Counted from the stretch's first letter, positions 42,953 through 51,908 are shown. The stretch: 64,000 nucleotides of DNA from Streptosporangium pseudovulgare (GCF_014648055.1 NZ_BMQJ01000009.1:124342-188341), one strand, 5' to 3'. Translations and numbers: made by a program. Notes: a model not told the origin generated them from the sequence alone.

Positions 42953-43633
42953 TCAGCCCTGGAGGGGGACGTCCGTCGCCTCGCCGGAGATCCGCAGCCC
43001 CTCCGGCACGACGTTCACGCCCGTCACCTTGAGGTTGAACGGCAGGTTCCGGAGCGGGATCCGGTAGGAGATCGCCTTCTCGGCGTTCGGCACCGGGATG
43101 CCGCCGGCCAGGGTGACCTTCTCCGGGGCGATCCGCAGCCCGTCCCCCTCGACCCCGATCCTCATCCTGGCCTCCGCGGCCACCTTCCGGCCCAGGACGG
43201 TCAGCTCGCCGTCCACCTTGAGGGCGTCGCCGTCCACCGCGACCTTGAACCCCTGCGGGGCCCTGCGGTTCAGCGTGTCCAGCGAGACGATCGCGGTCCC
43301 GGCGACCCGGTCGGCGCGGACCTTCACGTTGCCGCCGTCGAGCACCAGGTCCCGCAGCGGGGCGGTGACCCCGTAGAGGGTGAAGTCGACGCCCGCCAGC
43401 CGGATGCCGGAGATCTCCAGGGCGCCGGTGGCGACCCGGACCTCGTCGTACCGCCCGGAGATCGCCTGGGTCAGGAAAGGAATGCCCTTGATATCCACTT
43501 CGGGTGGAGAGGCGAGGTCGTACTCGGCGGTCGCCCTGGTGGCGATCTCCCGCTCCACCCCGGCGGCCGCGACCCGGTCGAGGACGCCCACGAGAACGAG
43601 CAGCACAATCAGAAAAGCGGCCAGCTTACGCAT
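42953..43633 (-). CDS. LmeA/DUF2993-family phospholipid-binding protein
   Basis: 226 aa. A signal or anchor segment (LAAFLIVLLVLVGVLDRVAA), then the DUF2993 fold: GIPFLTQAISGRYDEVRV, GALEISGIRLAGVDFTLYGV and RIPLRNLPFNLKVTGV. Mycobacterial LmeA binds phosphatidylinositides in the periplasm and supports lipoglycan maturation. ATG 43633 follows CAGGGAGTCGG. Single gene. Confidence 0.88.
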   Translation of the reverse strand: MRKLAAFLIVLLVLVGVLDRVAAAGVEREIATRATAEYDLASPPEVDIKGIPFLTQAISGRYDEVRVATGALEISGIRLAGVDFTLYGVTAPLRDLVLDGGNVKVRADRVAGTAIVSLDTLNRRAPQGFKVAVDGDALKVDGELTVLGRKVAAEARMRIGVEGDGLRIAPEKVTLAGGIPVPNAEKAISYRIPLRNLPFNLKVTGVNVVPEGLRISGEATDVPLQG

Positions 43634-43767
43634 CCGACTCCCTGTCCGTCCCCGGTTCCGGCCCGAACGCCATGGCGGCGTCCCCCGGGTAATTTCCCGG
43701 GAAACACCTCATCATTACCAGGTGTGTGACGTTTTCGGCCTCTTGTCGCCGGGGCGGAGCCCGGCCG

Positions 43768-44019
43768 TCACCCCCCGGCGAAGGGCGGGAGCACCTCCAC
43801 CGTCGCCCCTTCGGGAAGCGCGACGGCGTCGTGCGCCCGCAGCCCCACCGGGTCGCCGTCCACCAGGAACGACGACCTCCTGACGACCCGGGCCAGCGGT
43901 TCGCGGCCCGCTGTGACATCCGCCACGAGATCGGCCAGGGTCTCCGCCTCGAAGGGCTCCTCGGCGACGCCGGCCGCGTCCTTCGCGGCGGCCCAGTAGC
44001 GGATCACACCTTTCGCCAT
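43768..44019 (-). CDS. MoaD/ThiS-family sulfur-carrier-like protein
   Basis: 83 aa ubiquitin-fold protein ending in Gly-Gly (VEVLPPFAGG), the residues that become thiocarboxylated. RYWAAAKDAAG and GATVEVLPPF match MoaD. It may feed molybdopterin or another sulfur pathway; no moa or thi gene is near. ATG 44019 follows GAAGGAGTTGGTCAGAAG. Divergent from glnR. Confidence 0.87.
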   Translation of the reverse strand: MAKGVIRYWAAAKDAAGVAEEPFEAETLADLVADVTAGREPLARVVRRSSFLVDGDPVGLRAHDAVALPEGATVEVLPPFAGG

Positions 44020-44226
44020 CTTCTGACCAACTCCTTCGAAACACGCATGGTGACGGCGTCGTCACGGGTAACTCACCGGATGTAACCGGTGTTCATCAGG
44101 TGGACGGCCGCTGGTTCCTTCGACCCCGTGGGCTATCCTCACCTACTACGGGACCTGGGCGACGTAGCCCCCGGGTCCTTTACGTGTTTGTACGGCTTTT
44201 CGCCGCACGACGCGGAAGGAGGCACT

Positions 44227-44940
44227 GTGAGCAATCTGCTGCTGCTCACCAACGCCCTGGAGCCCTCTGCGGAGGTGCTCCCGGCGCTGGGGTTGCTGCT
44301 GCATCCGGTCCGGGTCGCCCCCGCGGAAGCGTCCGCCCTGATAGACGCACCACCCGCGGACGCCGTGCTGCTCGACGCGCGCCGCGACCTCGTCCACGCC
44401 AAGAGCCTGTGCCGGCTGCTGCGGACCACCGGCATCACCTGCCCGCTCCTCGTGATCGTCACCGAGGGCGGGCTCGCGGCGATGACCGCCGAGTGGGGCG
44501 CCGACGACGTCGTCCTCAACACCGCCGGCCCCGCCGAGGTCGAGGCCCGGCTCCGGCTGGCCGTGGGCCGGCTGAACCAGGCGGCCGCCGAGGAGGTCCC
44601 CGACGAGATCCGCAACGGTGACCTGACGATCGACGAGGCCACCTACACCGCCCGGCTCCGCGGCCGCGCGCTGGATCTGACCTTCAAGGAGTTCGAGCTC
44701 CTGAAGTATCTCGCCCAGCACCCCGGGCGGGTCTTCACCCGCGCCCAGCTCCTGCAGGAGGTCTGGGGTTACGACTACTTCGGCGGTACCCGGACCGTGG
44801 ACGTCCACGTCCGGCGGTTGCGCGCCAAGCTCGGCGCCGAGTACGAGGCGCTGATCGGCACCGTGCGCAACGTCGGGTACCGCTTCGTCCCCGAGCGGGG
44901 CGAGGAGGCCACCGACAGGCGCGAGCCCGCCCACAATTGA
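44227..44940 (+). CDS. glnR: GlnR, global nitrogen regulator (orphan OmpR-type response regulator)
   Basis: 237 aa. Close match to Streptomyces Gln[21 protein letters not shown] at the start, an atypical receiver with Asp50, then a winged helix ([20 protein letters not shown] ... [20 protein letters not shown]) ending [11 protein letters not shown]. Controls glutamine synthetase, ammonium transport and other nitrogen genes without a paired kinase. GTG 44227 follows GGAAGGAGGCACT. Upstream GT(C/A)AC pentamers at 44061, 44068 and 44082 do not have the regular GlnR-box spacing. Confidence 0.93.
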   Translation: MSNLLLLTNALEPSAEVLPALGLLLHPVRVAPAEASALIDAPPADAVLLDARRDLVHAKSLCRLLRTTGITCPLLVIVTEGGLAAMTAEWGADDVVLNTAGPAEVEARLRLAVGRLNQAAAEEVPDEIRNGDLTIDEATYTARLRGRALDLTFKEFELLKYLAQHPGRVFTRAQLLQEVWGYDYFGGTRTVDVHVRRLRAKLGAEYEALIGTVRNVGYRFVPERGEEATDRREPAHN

Positions 44941-44957
44941 CGCGCTCCCCGTCCTGA

Positions 44958-44975
44958 GGGCCGGGGCACCGGCCC
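44958..44975 (+). terminator. Hairpin downstream of glnR
   Basis: GGGCCGG (44958-44964) and CCGGCCC (44969-44975) pair around a 4-nt loop, followed by GCATTTCG, 17 bases after the glnR stop. Confidence 0.45.
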
Positions 44976-45135
44976 GCATTTCGTAGCGGCGCACGCGCGA
45001 GGACCTCGGAGGCGAGGGCCGGGGCCCGCCCCACGGGCTCCCGGGGCGCGGCGACGGGCCGCACGTGGCGGGCCCGGGTGCCGGGCCGCCCCCCGCGCGC
45101 GCGGCGGGAGGCGGCCGGTCGAGCTTCGCGCCGGG

Positions 45136-46947
45136 TCAGGGCGCGACGGTGATGTGGTTCGGGACCGGCGGCGTGATCGTCCCGGCCGCGGTCAGGTAGG
45201 CGGTGAAGGCGTCGATGTCGAGCGGGCCGCTCCACAGGTCGGTGCCGGCCGTGAAGCCCTGGAACGTGTCGCCGCCGCCGACGAGGAAGTTGTTGGCGGC
45301 GACCCGGATCGTCTGGGTGTCGGTCACGGCGACACCGTCGATCTTCATGTCGGAGACCTTCGAACCCCACGGCGCGCTCGTGCTGTAGGTGTAGGTGAAG
45401 TTCGACGACGGCTGCAGGATCTTGGTGAACGGCTGGGCGTTGGGCCCGCCGGTGAACTGCTGCTCCAGGACGGTCTTGAGCTGGGCTCCGGTGAGCGTGA
45501 CGACCTGCATGAGGTTGTTGAACGGCTGCACCGTGAAGGCCTCGCCGTACGTCACGACCCCGTCGCCCTCGTCGGCGGGGGAGCTCGCGTAGCTGAGCGA
45601 GGCGCGCACGCCGCCCGGGTTCATCAGCGCGATCTGCGCGTTGCCGCCGGTCTTCGTCGCGGCGAGCTGGCCGTCGGCGATGAGGTTGCCCAGGGGCGAC
45701 TCCCCGGACGGGGCGGCGGTGTTGACGATGTCAGCGGTGATCTTTCCGATCGGCCTGTTGGCGATCTGCGAGACACGGTCCTTCCACGTCTGGACGAACG
45801 TGGAGGTGTCCTCGTCCGGATCCACGGTCCGGGTGACGACCTGGTTGTCGGCCGCGACCGTGGAGCGCACGACGTCGCGGGTGCGGACGTCCACCTGGAA
45901 GTCCACCTTGGTGATCACCCGGCCGAACGAGCCGCCCTGGCTGAACAGGCGCTTGCCGCCCGCCGGGTCGGTCACCTGGCACAGGTACGCCTGGTGCGAG
46001 TGGCCGGTGAGGACCATGTCGATCTGGGGGTCCACCTGGGTGGCGATGCGGGTGCCGGCGCCCGGCTCGGCGCTGCACGAGTCGGGCGACTTGCCCGCGG
46101 CGACCTGGTCACCCTCGTGCACCAGCACGACCTGCGCCTTGACGCCGACCAGCGACAGGAGCTTGGAGGCGACGTTGGCGGCCTTGACCTCGTCGATGAA
46201 CCGCAGGTCCTTGATGCCCTCGGAGGTGACGATGCCGGGGGTGCTCTGGGTGACCAGGCCGATGAAGCCGATCGGCACGCCGTTCATCCAGCGGATGGCG
46301 ACCGGGGGCAGGGCCGGGATGCCGTAGTCCTTCAGCAGCGATCGCAGCGAGGCCGGGTTCCCCGCGCCGAAGGCGGCGAGCGCCTGCTTCTCGGCGGTCC
46401 CGGTGGACTGCTTGAACAGGACGTTGGCGCCGAGGTAGTCGTACCGCGCGCCCTTCCACCGCCCGGCGGGCGAGCAGCCGTCCACCGGGTGGCAGCCGCC
46501 GTACATGATGCGTCGCAGCTCGCCGTATCCCTCGTCGAACTCGTGGTTGCCGACGGCCGAGGCGGTGACGCCGAGCCTGCCGAGGAACTCCACCGACGGC
46601 TCGTCGTGGTAGGCGGCGGAGATCAGGGGGCTGGCGCCGATCAGGTCGCCCTGGGCGACCTTCAGCGTGTTCTTGTCGGTCAGCTGCGCCATGTGCGTGG
46701 CGATGTAGGCGGCGCCGCCGGCGTCGACGGTGGCGCCCGTCTCGTCGACCATACGGCCGGAGGACCCGGTCGGGGGCTCCAGGTTGCCGTGGAAGTCGTT
46801 GAGGGCGAGCAGGCGGACCGGCACCGTCTTGGCGGGCCGGTCGGCCGCCTGGGCCGACCCCGCCTGGGCCGACCCCGCCGCGAGGGCGAGGCCACTGCCG
46901 GCGAGGGCACCGGCGAGGGCCAGCCGCTGGAGGGAGCGAGACATCAT
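45136..46947 (-). CDS. Secreted 5'-nucleotidase / metallophosphatase (UshA-like)
   Basis: 603 aa. Signal peptide about 1-34. The metallophosphatase domain has LNDFHGNLE, VAQGDLIGASPL, AVGNHEFDEGY, LTGHSHQAY, and the C-terminal 5'-nucleotidase domain has SPLGNLIADGQL, MNPGGVRASL and FTVQPFNNLMQVVTLTG. It releases phosphate from extracellular nucleotides, fitting the phosphate-transport genes nearby. ATG 46947 lies 8 nt after TAGGGT (46956-46961, minus strand), so it is probably leaderless. Divergent from mshD. Confidence 0.9.
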   Translation of the reverse strand: MMSRSLQRLALAGALAGSGLALAAGSAQAGSAQAADRPAKTVPVRLLALNDFHGNLEPPTGSSGRMVDETGATVDAGGAAYIATHMAQLTDKNTLKVAQGDLIGASPLISAAYHDEPSVEFLGRLGVTASAVGNHEFDEGYGELRRIMYGGCHPVDGCSPAGRWKGARYDYLGANVLFKQSTGTAEKQALAAFGAGNPASLRSLLKDYGIPALPPVAIRWMNGVPIGFIGLVTQSTPGIVTSEGIKDLRFIDEVKAANVASKLLSLVGVKAQVVLVHEGDQVAAGKSPDSCSAEPGAGTRIATQVDPQIDMVLTGHSHQAYLCQVTDPAGGKRLFSQGGSFGRVITKVDFQVDVRTRDVVRSTVAADNQVVTRTVDPDEDTSTFVQTWKDRVSQIANRPIGKITADIVNTAAPSGESPLGNLIADGQLAATKTGGNAQIALMNPGGVRASLSYASSPADEGDGVVTYGEAFTVQPFNNLMQVVTLTGAQLKTVLEQQFTGGPNAQPFTKILQPSSNFTYTYSTSAPWGSKVSDMKIDGVAVTDTQTIRVAANNFLVGGGDTFQGFTAGTDLWSGPLDIDAFTAYLTAAGTITPPVPNHITVAP

Positions 46948-47076
46948 GACCCACGACCCTAAAACGGCAATCTATGTAAGCAATGTCCAGGAGGTAACGA
47001 TTCACCCCGCCGGAAGTGGGTGATTCAGCCGGTCCGGACAACCTTCCCGTTCCGGGCTCCGCCTAGAGTCCAGAGC

Positions 47077-48135
47077 ATGAACGTGCGTGTGGAACAGCGA
47101 GGAAGGCTCGGCGAGGCGGAGGTGGCCGCCGTCATGGAGGTGGTCGCGGCCGCCACGGAGGCCGACGGGGTCAGGCCGCTCAACGAACACGTGATGCTCC
47201 ATCTCCGCTACGGCGGCGACGACCGGGCGGGAGCCGTGCTCCTCTACGACGGGGACGTCCTCGCGGGCTACGCCCACATCGATCCGACCGACCCGGTCGA
47301 GGGGCCGAGCGGGGAGCTGGTGATCCACCCGGCGTTCCGGCGGCGCGGCCACGGACGGCGCCTGCTCGCGGCCGTGCTGGAGCGGACCGGGGGGCGGCTG
47401 CGCCTGTGGGCGCACGGCGGGCACCCGGGGGCCGAGGCGCTGGCCACGTCGGCGGGGTTCGGCAGGGTCAGGTCGCTGTGGCAGATGCGCCGCCCGCTGA
47501 CCGAGCCCCTCCCTCCCTTCGAACTGCCCGCGGGTGTACGGCTGCGCACGTTCGAGCCCGGCTCCTCGGACGAGGAGGCGTGGGTCGCCCTCAACGCGAA
47601 GGCGTTCGCCCACCACCCCGAGCAGGGCACGTGGACGCTCGACGACCTGCGGCGGCGCGAGCATGAGCCGTGGTTCGACCCGGCGGGCTTCTTCCTCGCC
47701 GAGCGGGCGGCCGAGGAGCCGCCGGGTGGGGAGGCCGGCACGCCGGGCGACGGGCCGTACGGCGGGGCGGCCGACGGGCCGGGCGCTGAGCCGTACGACG
47801 GAGCAGCCGGTAGACCGGGCGCTGAGCCGTACGACGGGCCGGCCGGTGGGCGCGCCGGGGGCGGGCGGCTGGTCGGCTTCCACTGGACCAAGGTGCACGG
47901 CGACGGCGACCACGCGCACGACCCGATCGGGGAGGTGTACGTGGTCGGCGTGGATCCGGACGAGCAGGGCGGCGGGCTGGGCAGGGCGCTCACCCTGGCA
48001 GGCCTCGCCCACCTGCGCTCCCTGGGCCTTTCGCAGGTCATGCTGTACGCCGACGAGAGCAACGTCGCCGCGGTCCGCCTCTACGAGAAGCTGGGCTTCA
48101 CCCGGTGGGACGTCGACGTCATGTACCGCAGGTAG
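47077..48135 (+). CDS. mshD: Mycothiol synthase
   Basis: 352 aa, two GNAT domains. The N-terminal domain has PAFRRRGHGRRLL, the C-terminal one VGVDPDEQGGGLGRALTLAG and YADESNVAAVRLYEKLGFT. It acetylates Cys-GlcN-Ins in the last step of mycothiol synthesis. It is about 45 residues longer than expected because of a Gly/Pro/Asp-rich insert between FLAERA and RLVGFHWTK, built of partial 12-residue repeats. ATG 47077 lies 7 nt after TAGAGT (47064-47069): leaderless. Confidence 0.92.
   Translation: MNVRVEQRGRLGEAEVAAVMEVVAAATEADGVRPLNEHVMLHLRYGGDDRAGAVLLYDGDVLAGYAHIDPTDPVEGPSGELVIHPAFRRRGHGRRLLAAVLERTGGRLRLWAHGGHPGAEALATSAGFGRVRSLWQMRRPLTEPLPPFELPAGVRLRTFEPGSSDEEAWVALNAKAFAHHPEQGTWTLDDLRRREHEPWFDPAGFFLAERAAEEPPGGEAGTPGDGPYGGAADGPGAEPYDGAAGRPGAEPYDGPAGGRAGGGRLVGFHWTKVHGDGDHAHDPIGEVYVVGVDPDEQGGGLGRALTLAGLAHLRSLGLSQVMLYADESNVAAVRLYEKLGFTRWDVDVMYRR
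47779..47850 (+). repeat. 36-bp tandem repeat inside mshD
   Basis: Copies start at 47779 and 47815; the first 23 bases are identical and the rest related. A third, diverged copy may lie just upstream. It codes for the GPGAEPYDGAAG-type insert. Confidence 0.7.
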
Positions 48136-48202
48136 GGCACCGCCCGGCCGCGGAGACCGTGAAGGCGGTGGAGCGGAGGCCGTGAAGGCGGTGGAGACGG
48201 CG

Positions 48203-48235
48203 GAGCGCCGGCCGGGACGTCCCCGGCCGGCGCTC
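48203..48235. terminator. Strong hairpin between mshD and pit
   Basis: GAGCGCCGGCCGGG (48203-48216) pairs exactly with CCCGGCCGGCGCTC (48222-48235) around a 5-nt loop. It lies between convergent genes and probably stops both. Confidence 0.65.
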
Positions 48236-48254
48236 AGTTCGACCGCTCGATTCG

Positions 48255-49259
48255 CTACTCGACCAGCCAGTGGACCGCGAAGTAGCACACCGCGGCGACG
48301 GCCGCGGCGGCGGGGATCGTGAGGATCCAGCCCATCACGATGTTGCCCGCGACGCCCCACCGCACCGCCGACAGGCGCTTGGTGGCGCCCACGCCCATGA
48401 TCGCGCTGGTGACCGTGTGCGTGGTGGAGATGGGGGCGCCGAAGCCGATGGCCGCGGTGTAGAGCACGGAGGCCGCGGCGGCCTCGGCGGCGAAGCCCTG
48501 CGGGGGCGTGAGCGCGATGATCCGGCGGCCGAGCGTCCGCATGATCCGCCAGCCGCCGGCGTAGGTGCCCAGCGAGATGGCGGCCGCCGCCGAGAGGATC
48601 ACCCACTGGGGGATCGGGTCGCCCTCGTGCTGGAACCCGCCGACGACGAGCGCCAGGAAGATGACTCCCATGGTCTTCTGCGCGTCCTGCAGGCCGTGGC
48701 CCAGGGCCATGGCCGCGGCCGAGACCGTCTGGGCGTGCCGGAAGCCCCGGTTCGTCTTGGCCGGCTGGGAACGGCGGAAGCCCCAGAGGATGCCGATCAT
48801 GACGATCGCCGCCAGGACGAAGCCGATCAGCGGCGACAGGACCATCGGGATGACGACCTTCTCGATCACGCCGTCCCAGTGGACGACGCTCGACGAGGCC
48901 AGGGCCGAGCCGACGAGGCCGCCGATCAGCGCGTGGCTGCTCGACGAGGGCAGGCCGAAGTACCAGGTGATGAGGTTCCAGGAGATCGCCCCGACCAGCG
49001 CGGACACCACGATCACCAGGCCGTGGACCCCTTTGGGGGCGTCGATGATGCCTTTGCCGACCGTCGCCGCCACCTGCGTGCCCAGATGGGCGCCCAGGAA
49101 GTTCATGGCGGCGGCCATGAACAGGGCGGCCCGGGGCGTCAGCGCGCGGGTCGAGACCGAGGTCGCGATCGCGTTCGCGGCGTCATGGAAGCCGTTGGTG
49201 TAGTCGAACGCCAGCGCCACGGCGACCACGCCGATGACGAGTACGAGCGTGAGGTCCAC
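48255..49259 (-). CDS. Low-affinity inorganic phosphate transporter, Pit family
   Basis: 334 aa with about ten helices. Two PHO-4 signatures: FDYTNGFHDAANAIATSVST near the N-terminus and FGAPISTTHTVTSAIMGVG near the C-terminus, plus FGLPSSSSHALIGGLVGSA. Imports metal-phosphate with protons. The GTG start directly follows the DUF47 stop (TAA then GTG), with CAAGGAAAG as ribosome site; the pair forms the usual pap-pit operon. Confidence 0.92.
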   Translation of the reverse strand: MDLTLVLVIGVVAVALAFDYTNGFHDAANAIATSVSTRALTPRAALFMAAAMNFLGAHLGTQVAATVGKGIIDAPKGVHGLVIVVSALVGAISWNLITWYFGLPSSSSHALIGGLVGSALASSSVVHWDGVIEKVVIPMVLSPLIGFVLAAIVMIGILWGFRRSQPAKTNRGFRHAQTVSAAAMALGHGLQDAQKTMGVIFLALVVGGFQHEGDPIPQWVILSAAAAISLGTYAGGWRIMRTLGRRIIALTPPQGFAAEAAAASVLYTAAIGFGAPISTTHTVTSAIMGVGATKRLSAVRWGVAGNIVMGWILTIPAAAAVAAVCYFAVHWLVE

Positions 49260-49877
49260 TTAGCTTTCCTTGACCGCGATCGACTCGATCGTGTTCGCCA
49301 CGTGCTCGAAGGCGTCGGCGGCCATCTCCAGCTGGTCGATGACCTCCTTCATCTTGAGAACCGTCAGCGCGTCGTACTCCCCGCCGAACAGCTTGGCGAG
49401 CAGGCGCCGGTAGACCTGGTCGGCCTGGTTCTCCAGACGGTTGATCTCGATCCAGTACTCGTTGAGGTTCCGCATCGAACGCAGCCGCGGCATGGCCTCC
49501 GCGGTCAGCTCGGCTGCGCGCTCCAGGACCTCCACCTGGCGGACGACCTCTTTGGGGAGGTGGTCGATCTGGTACAGGCCGATGAGGTCGGCGGCGGCCT
49601 CCATGTAGTCCATCACGTCGTCGAGGTTCGACGCGAGGCGGTAGATGTCCTCGCGGTCGAAGGGCGTGATGAAGCTCTCGTTGAGCCGGTTCATGATCGC
49701 GTGAGTGCGCTCGTCACCGGCGTGCTCACAGGCACGCATCTTCTCGGCCAGGGCGTCCCTGTCCGATCCGTCGCTGATGATCTCGACCAGTAGACGGGAC
49801 GCTGTGACGAGGTTGTTCGCCGAGTCGGCGAACAAGTCGTAGTAGCTGTCCTCACTAGGCGTGAGACGCAGGCGCAC
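49260..49877 (-). CDS. DUF47 (PhoU-like) phosphate-transport accessory protein
   Basis: 205 aa, all-helical. LTPSEDSYYDLFADSANNLV and PFDREDIYRLASNLDDVMDY are the DUF47/Pit accessory protein signatures, with metal-binding-type acidic pairs. It presumably regulates Pit. GTG 49877 follows CTGGAGAACGAC. A PHO box lies 420 bp upstream. Confidence 0.9.
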   Translation of the reverse strand: MRLRLTPSEDSYYDLFADSANNLVTASRLLVEIISDGSDRDALAEKMRACEHAGDERTHAIMNRLNESFITPFDREDIYRLASNLDDVMDYMEAAADLIGLYQIDHLPKEVVRQVEVLERAAELTAEAMPRLRSMRNLNEYWIEINRLENQADQVYRRLLAKLFGGEYDALTVLKMKEVIDQLEMAADAFEHVANTIESIAVKES

Positions 49878-50297
49878 GTCGTTCTCCAGATGTGCGGGGA
49901 TGGTCCGCAGAGAAGGGTACGGGTTACCAGCGGAAATCCGAACTTCACCCAGTAGACGCCTACTCTTCCAACTGCCGCTGCCCGGTGTATACCTGGCGGC
50001 ACCCTTCCGGAGGAAGCCTTGGGCTCATCTTTCCGATGACCGTTTTGCTGGTTTTGGGCCATATTACGCCGAGCGGGGGCCGGCAAGAAGGACCGCCAGC
50101 TGCGGCTTGACCCGCCCGCCACGCTTTCTTCTCCCCGTGCACGCCCTCCCCCGCCCCCCGAGCGTAGGCGAGCCCTCCCACCTGCGATGACAGGGCCCCG
50201 GTCATCCAGGGCTTTCGGACGGCGACCGTGATTTCGGTCACTCCGTCACTCGAATACCTCATTCCCCGTCAGATCGAGTGGATCTCTATGGCCTCAT

Positions 50298-50330
50298 GTT
50301 CATCTGATATTCACTTTGCGTTCACTTTCC
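50298..50330 (-). promoter_or_regulatory. PHO box of three 11-bp direct-repeat units
   Basis: Plus-strand units: GTTCATCTGAT, ATTCACTTTGC and GTTCACTTTCC. They fit the GTTCAcc-type 11-bp PhoP repeats of Streptomyces. Position favours control of the minus-strand DUF47-pit operon. It also lies near the 3' end of dcd, which it is unlikely to regulate. Confidence 0.6.
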
Positions 50331-50369
50331 GGGGGCTTCGCCGTACCGTTGCCTCCTGCGGGCCGCCCG

Positions 50370-50390
50370 GCCCGGACCGGCGGTCCGGGC
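50370..50390 (-). terminator. Hairpin downstream of dcd
   Basis: GCCCGGACC (50370-50378) pairs exactly with GGTCCGGGC (50382-50390). It lies 65 bases past the dcd stop on the minus strand. Confidence 0.5.
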
Positions 50391-50454
50391 GCCCCGGTCC
50401 GGGCCGAGCGGGCCGGGCGGTCCGGCTCGGCAGACGGCCCCCGGTCCGGGTCGC

Positions 50455-51030
50455 TCAGATCGAGGTCCGGTGGAAGTTCAGGTAGGAGCGGCTCGGCGTC
50501 GGCCCCCGCTGCCCCTGGTAACGCGAGCCGTACCGCTCCGAGCCGTACGGATGCGCGGCGGGCGAGCTGAGCCGGAACATGCACAGCTGGCCGATCTTCA
50601 TCCCCGGCCAGAGCTTGATCGGCAGCGTCGCGACGTTGGAGAGCTCCAGGGTCACGTGGCCGCTGAAGCCGGGGTCGATGAAGCCGGCTGTGGAATGGGT
50701 GAGCAGCCCGAGCCTGCCCAGCGAGCTCTTGCCCTCCAGCCGCGAGGCGATGTCGTCCGGGAGACTGACGACCTCATAGGTGCTGGCGAGGACGAACTCC
50801 CCCGGGTGCAGGACGAACGGCTCGTCGCCGTCCGGCTCGATCAGCCGGGTGAGGCCGGGCTGCTCGACCGCCGGGTCGATGTGCGGGTACCGGTGGTTCT
50901 CGAAGACCCTGAAGTAACGGTCCAGGCGCACGTCGATGCTGGACGGCTGGATCATCTCGGGGTCGAAGGGATCGAGCTTGACCCTGCCAGATTCGATCTC
51001 TGCGGCGATGTCACGGTCGGAAAGCAGCAC
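50455..51030 (-). CDS. dcd: dCTP deaminase (probably dUMP-forming)
   Basis: 191 aa, nearly the same as the bifunctional Mycobacterium enzyme: [59 protein letters not shown] and [13 protein letters not shown]. It deaminates dCTP and, in this subgroup, also hydrolyses to dUMP for thymidylate synthesis. GTG 51030 lies 7 nt after TAGGTT (51038-51043, minus strand), so it is leaderless and the longer frame to 51039 is unlikely. Confidence 0.93.
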   Translation of the reverse strand: MLLSDRDIAAEIESGRVKLDPFDPEMIQPSSIDVRLDRYFRVFENHRYPHIDPAVEQPGLTRLIEPDGDEPFVLHPGEFVLASTYEVVSLPDDIASRLEGKSSLGRLGLLTHSTAGFIDPGFSGHVTLELSNVATLPIKLWPGMKIGQLCMFRLSSPAAHPYGSERYGSRYQGQRGPTPSRSYLNFHRTSI

Positions 51031-51150
51031 GTGAGGCAACCTACCAACGCCACGCCGCCGGTCGCGCCGGGAAATCTCCTCCTCCGCGGACGGCGCAGAC
51101 GGTGAGAGTGGTCGGAGTTTCCGCTACAGTGGTGGACGCGGCACACCGCT

Positions 51151-51224
51151 GCGGGTGTAGTTCAATGGCAGAACATCAGCTTCCCAAGCTGACAGCGCGG
51201 GTTCGATTCCCGTCACCCGCTCCA
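51151..51224 (+). tRNA. tRNA-Gly (CCC) with encoded CCA
   Basis: The acceptor stem GCGGGTG/CACCCGC, a D-arm containing AGTTCAATGG, the anticodon arm TCAGC-TTCCCAA-GCTGA (anticodon CCC) and the T-arm with GGTTCGATTCC fold correctly, and CCA is encoded at 51222-51224. TACAGT at 51125 could be the -10. Its 3' half is the attachment site of the island that follows. Confidence 0.93.
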
Positions 51225-51225
51225 C
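51180..51225. other. attL: 46-bp core in the 3' half of tRNA-Gly
   Basis: Bases 51180-51225, from the anticodon loop to one base past CCA, are repeated exactly at 57432-57477. This is the typical target and length for tyrosine-integrase elements. Confidence 0.85.
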
Positions 51226-51229
51226 CCGA

Positions 51230-51267
51230 AAGGCCCAGGTCAGGGAGCACTCCCCGACTCGGGCCTT
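51230..51267 (+). terminator. Imperfect hairpin after tRNA-Gly
   Basis: AAGGCCC at 51230 and GGGCCTT ending at 51267 enclose a mostly paired stem (GGTCAGGGAG against CTCCCCGAC), followed by GTTTGTT. A perfect-stem version of this sequence is at 58266-58304. Confidence 0.6.
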
Positions 51268-51362
51268 GTTTGTTCTCTGAGCTGTTCGATCTTCGCGGGC
51301 CGTCAGGTTCCGGATCACCCCGCCACCGTCCCGGCTCCCTCATCCTCATCGCGCGCTTCGAG

Positions 51363-51560
51363 TCACCGGTCGATCGCATCCATGATCGCTCTGCCCGCAC
51401 CGCGTACGGCACGCTGACAGATCATCACCGCCCGTACGTTGTCGTGACCCATACGGGCCATCAGATCCTTGGGCCCGGCATCCGGCCCGGCGGCGAGCTT
51501 GTCACCCGTGTGACGCAGATCATGGAAGCGTAGACCGGGCAGCCCCACCTCCCGGGGCGG
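51363..51560 (-). pseudogene. C-terminal remnant of a tyrosine integrase, copy 1
   Basis: About 64 codons: LPGLRFHDLRHTGDKLAAG has the HxxR box, and DLMARMGHDNVRAVMICQRA is the last motif. The catalytic Tyr (normally MIYQHA) is replaced by Cys. Upstream coding sequence is missing. It lies 140 bp inside the tRNA, the usual place and direction for the island integrase. A related copy is at 58411-58600. Confidence 0.75.
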
Positions 51561-51618
51561 TGTCCATGACCGCGACCTGCCACACCGGCTCTCCGGCATC
51601 GGAGCAAGAATCCAGATC

Positions 51619-51711
51619 ATGACGTCAGAGGTTGCGAAGCTACGGCGTTGGAGCGGCATCGCCCTGATCATCCTGGCCCTGATCTGGTTACTGAATGGCT
51701 GTTCGACATAG
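51619..51711 (+). CDS. Possible 30-residue membrane peptide
   Basis: MTSEVAKLRRWSGIALIILA continues LIWLLNGCST, then TAG. The charged start followed by one hydrophobic helix resembles small actinobacterial membrane proteins. Another frame continues with hydrophobic sequence (GTILSLLVVLAFITSD, ending 51761), so it may be a frameshifted longer protein. No good ribosome site. Confidence 0.3.
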   Translation: MTSEVAKLRRWSGIALIILALIWLLNGCST

Positions 51712-51908
51712 GGACGATCTTGTCCCTGCTGGTCGTCCTCGCCTTCATCACGAGCGACTAGAACGGCCCAGCCTTGCCTCTCAGCGCGCCGGCATCCGTC
51801 TTGCCGCGCCGAGTGCGGCGGCAGCACAGAGGGCAGATGCAGAGGCGGCTCGTGGTCACGAACGACGATCGTAAGTGGCGGTGATCCGGCTTCCTCTAAC
51901 CTGCCGCC

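Larger units (their letters stand above)
49878..50454. other. 577-bp stretch between DUF47 and dcd: long leader or regulatory region
   Basis: No supported gene; minus-strand frames here lack family features. It contains the PHO box at 50298-50330, a CATAGAG stretch just past it on the minus strand that could be a -10, and a terminator-like hairpin for dcd at 50370-50390. If transcription starts near 50275, the DUF47-pit message has a leader of about 400 nt. Confidence 0.45.

Noticed and set aside
44057-44090. GlnR box before glnR
   Set aside because: GT(C/A)AC pentamers occur, but their spacing (7 and 14 between starts) does not fit the regular 11-bp GlnR pattern.
45154-46962. 602-codon plus-strand frame
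   Set aside because: Antisense to the 5'-nucleotidase gene; composition typical of a shadow.
46975-47040. PHO box between the 5'-nucleotidase gene and mshD
   Set aside because: One ATTCACCCCGC unit and a partial inverted copy are present, but no direct repeat of units, so regulation by PhoP cannot be claimed.
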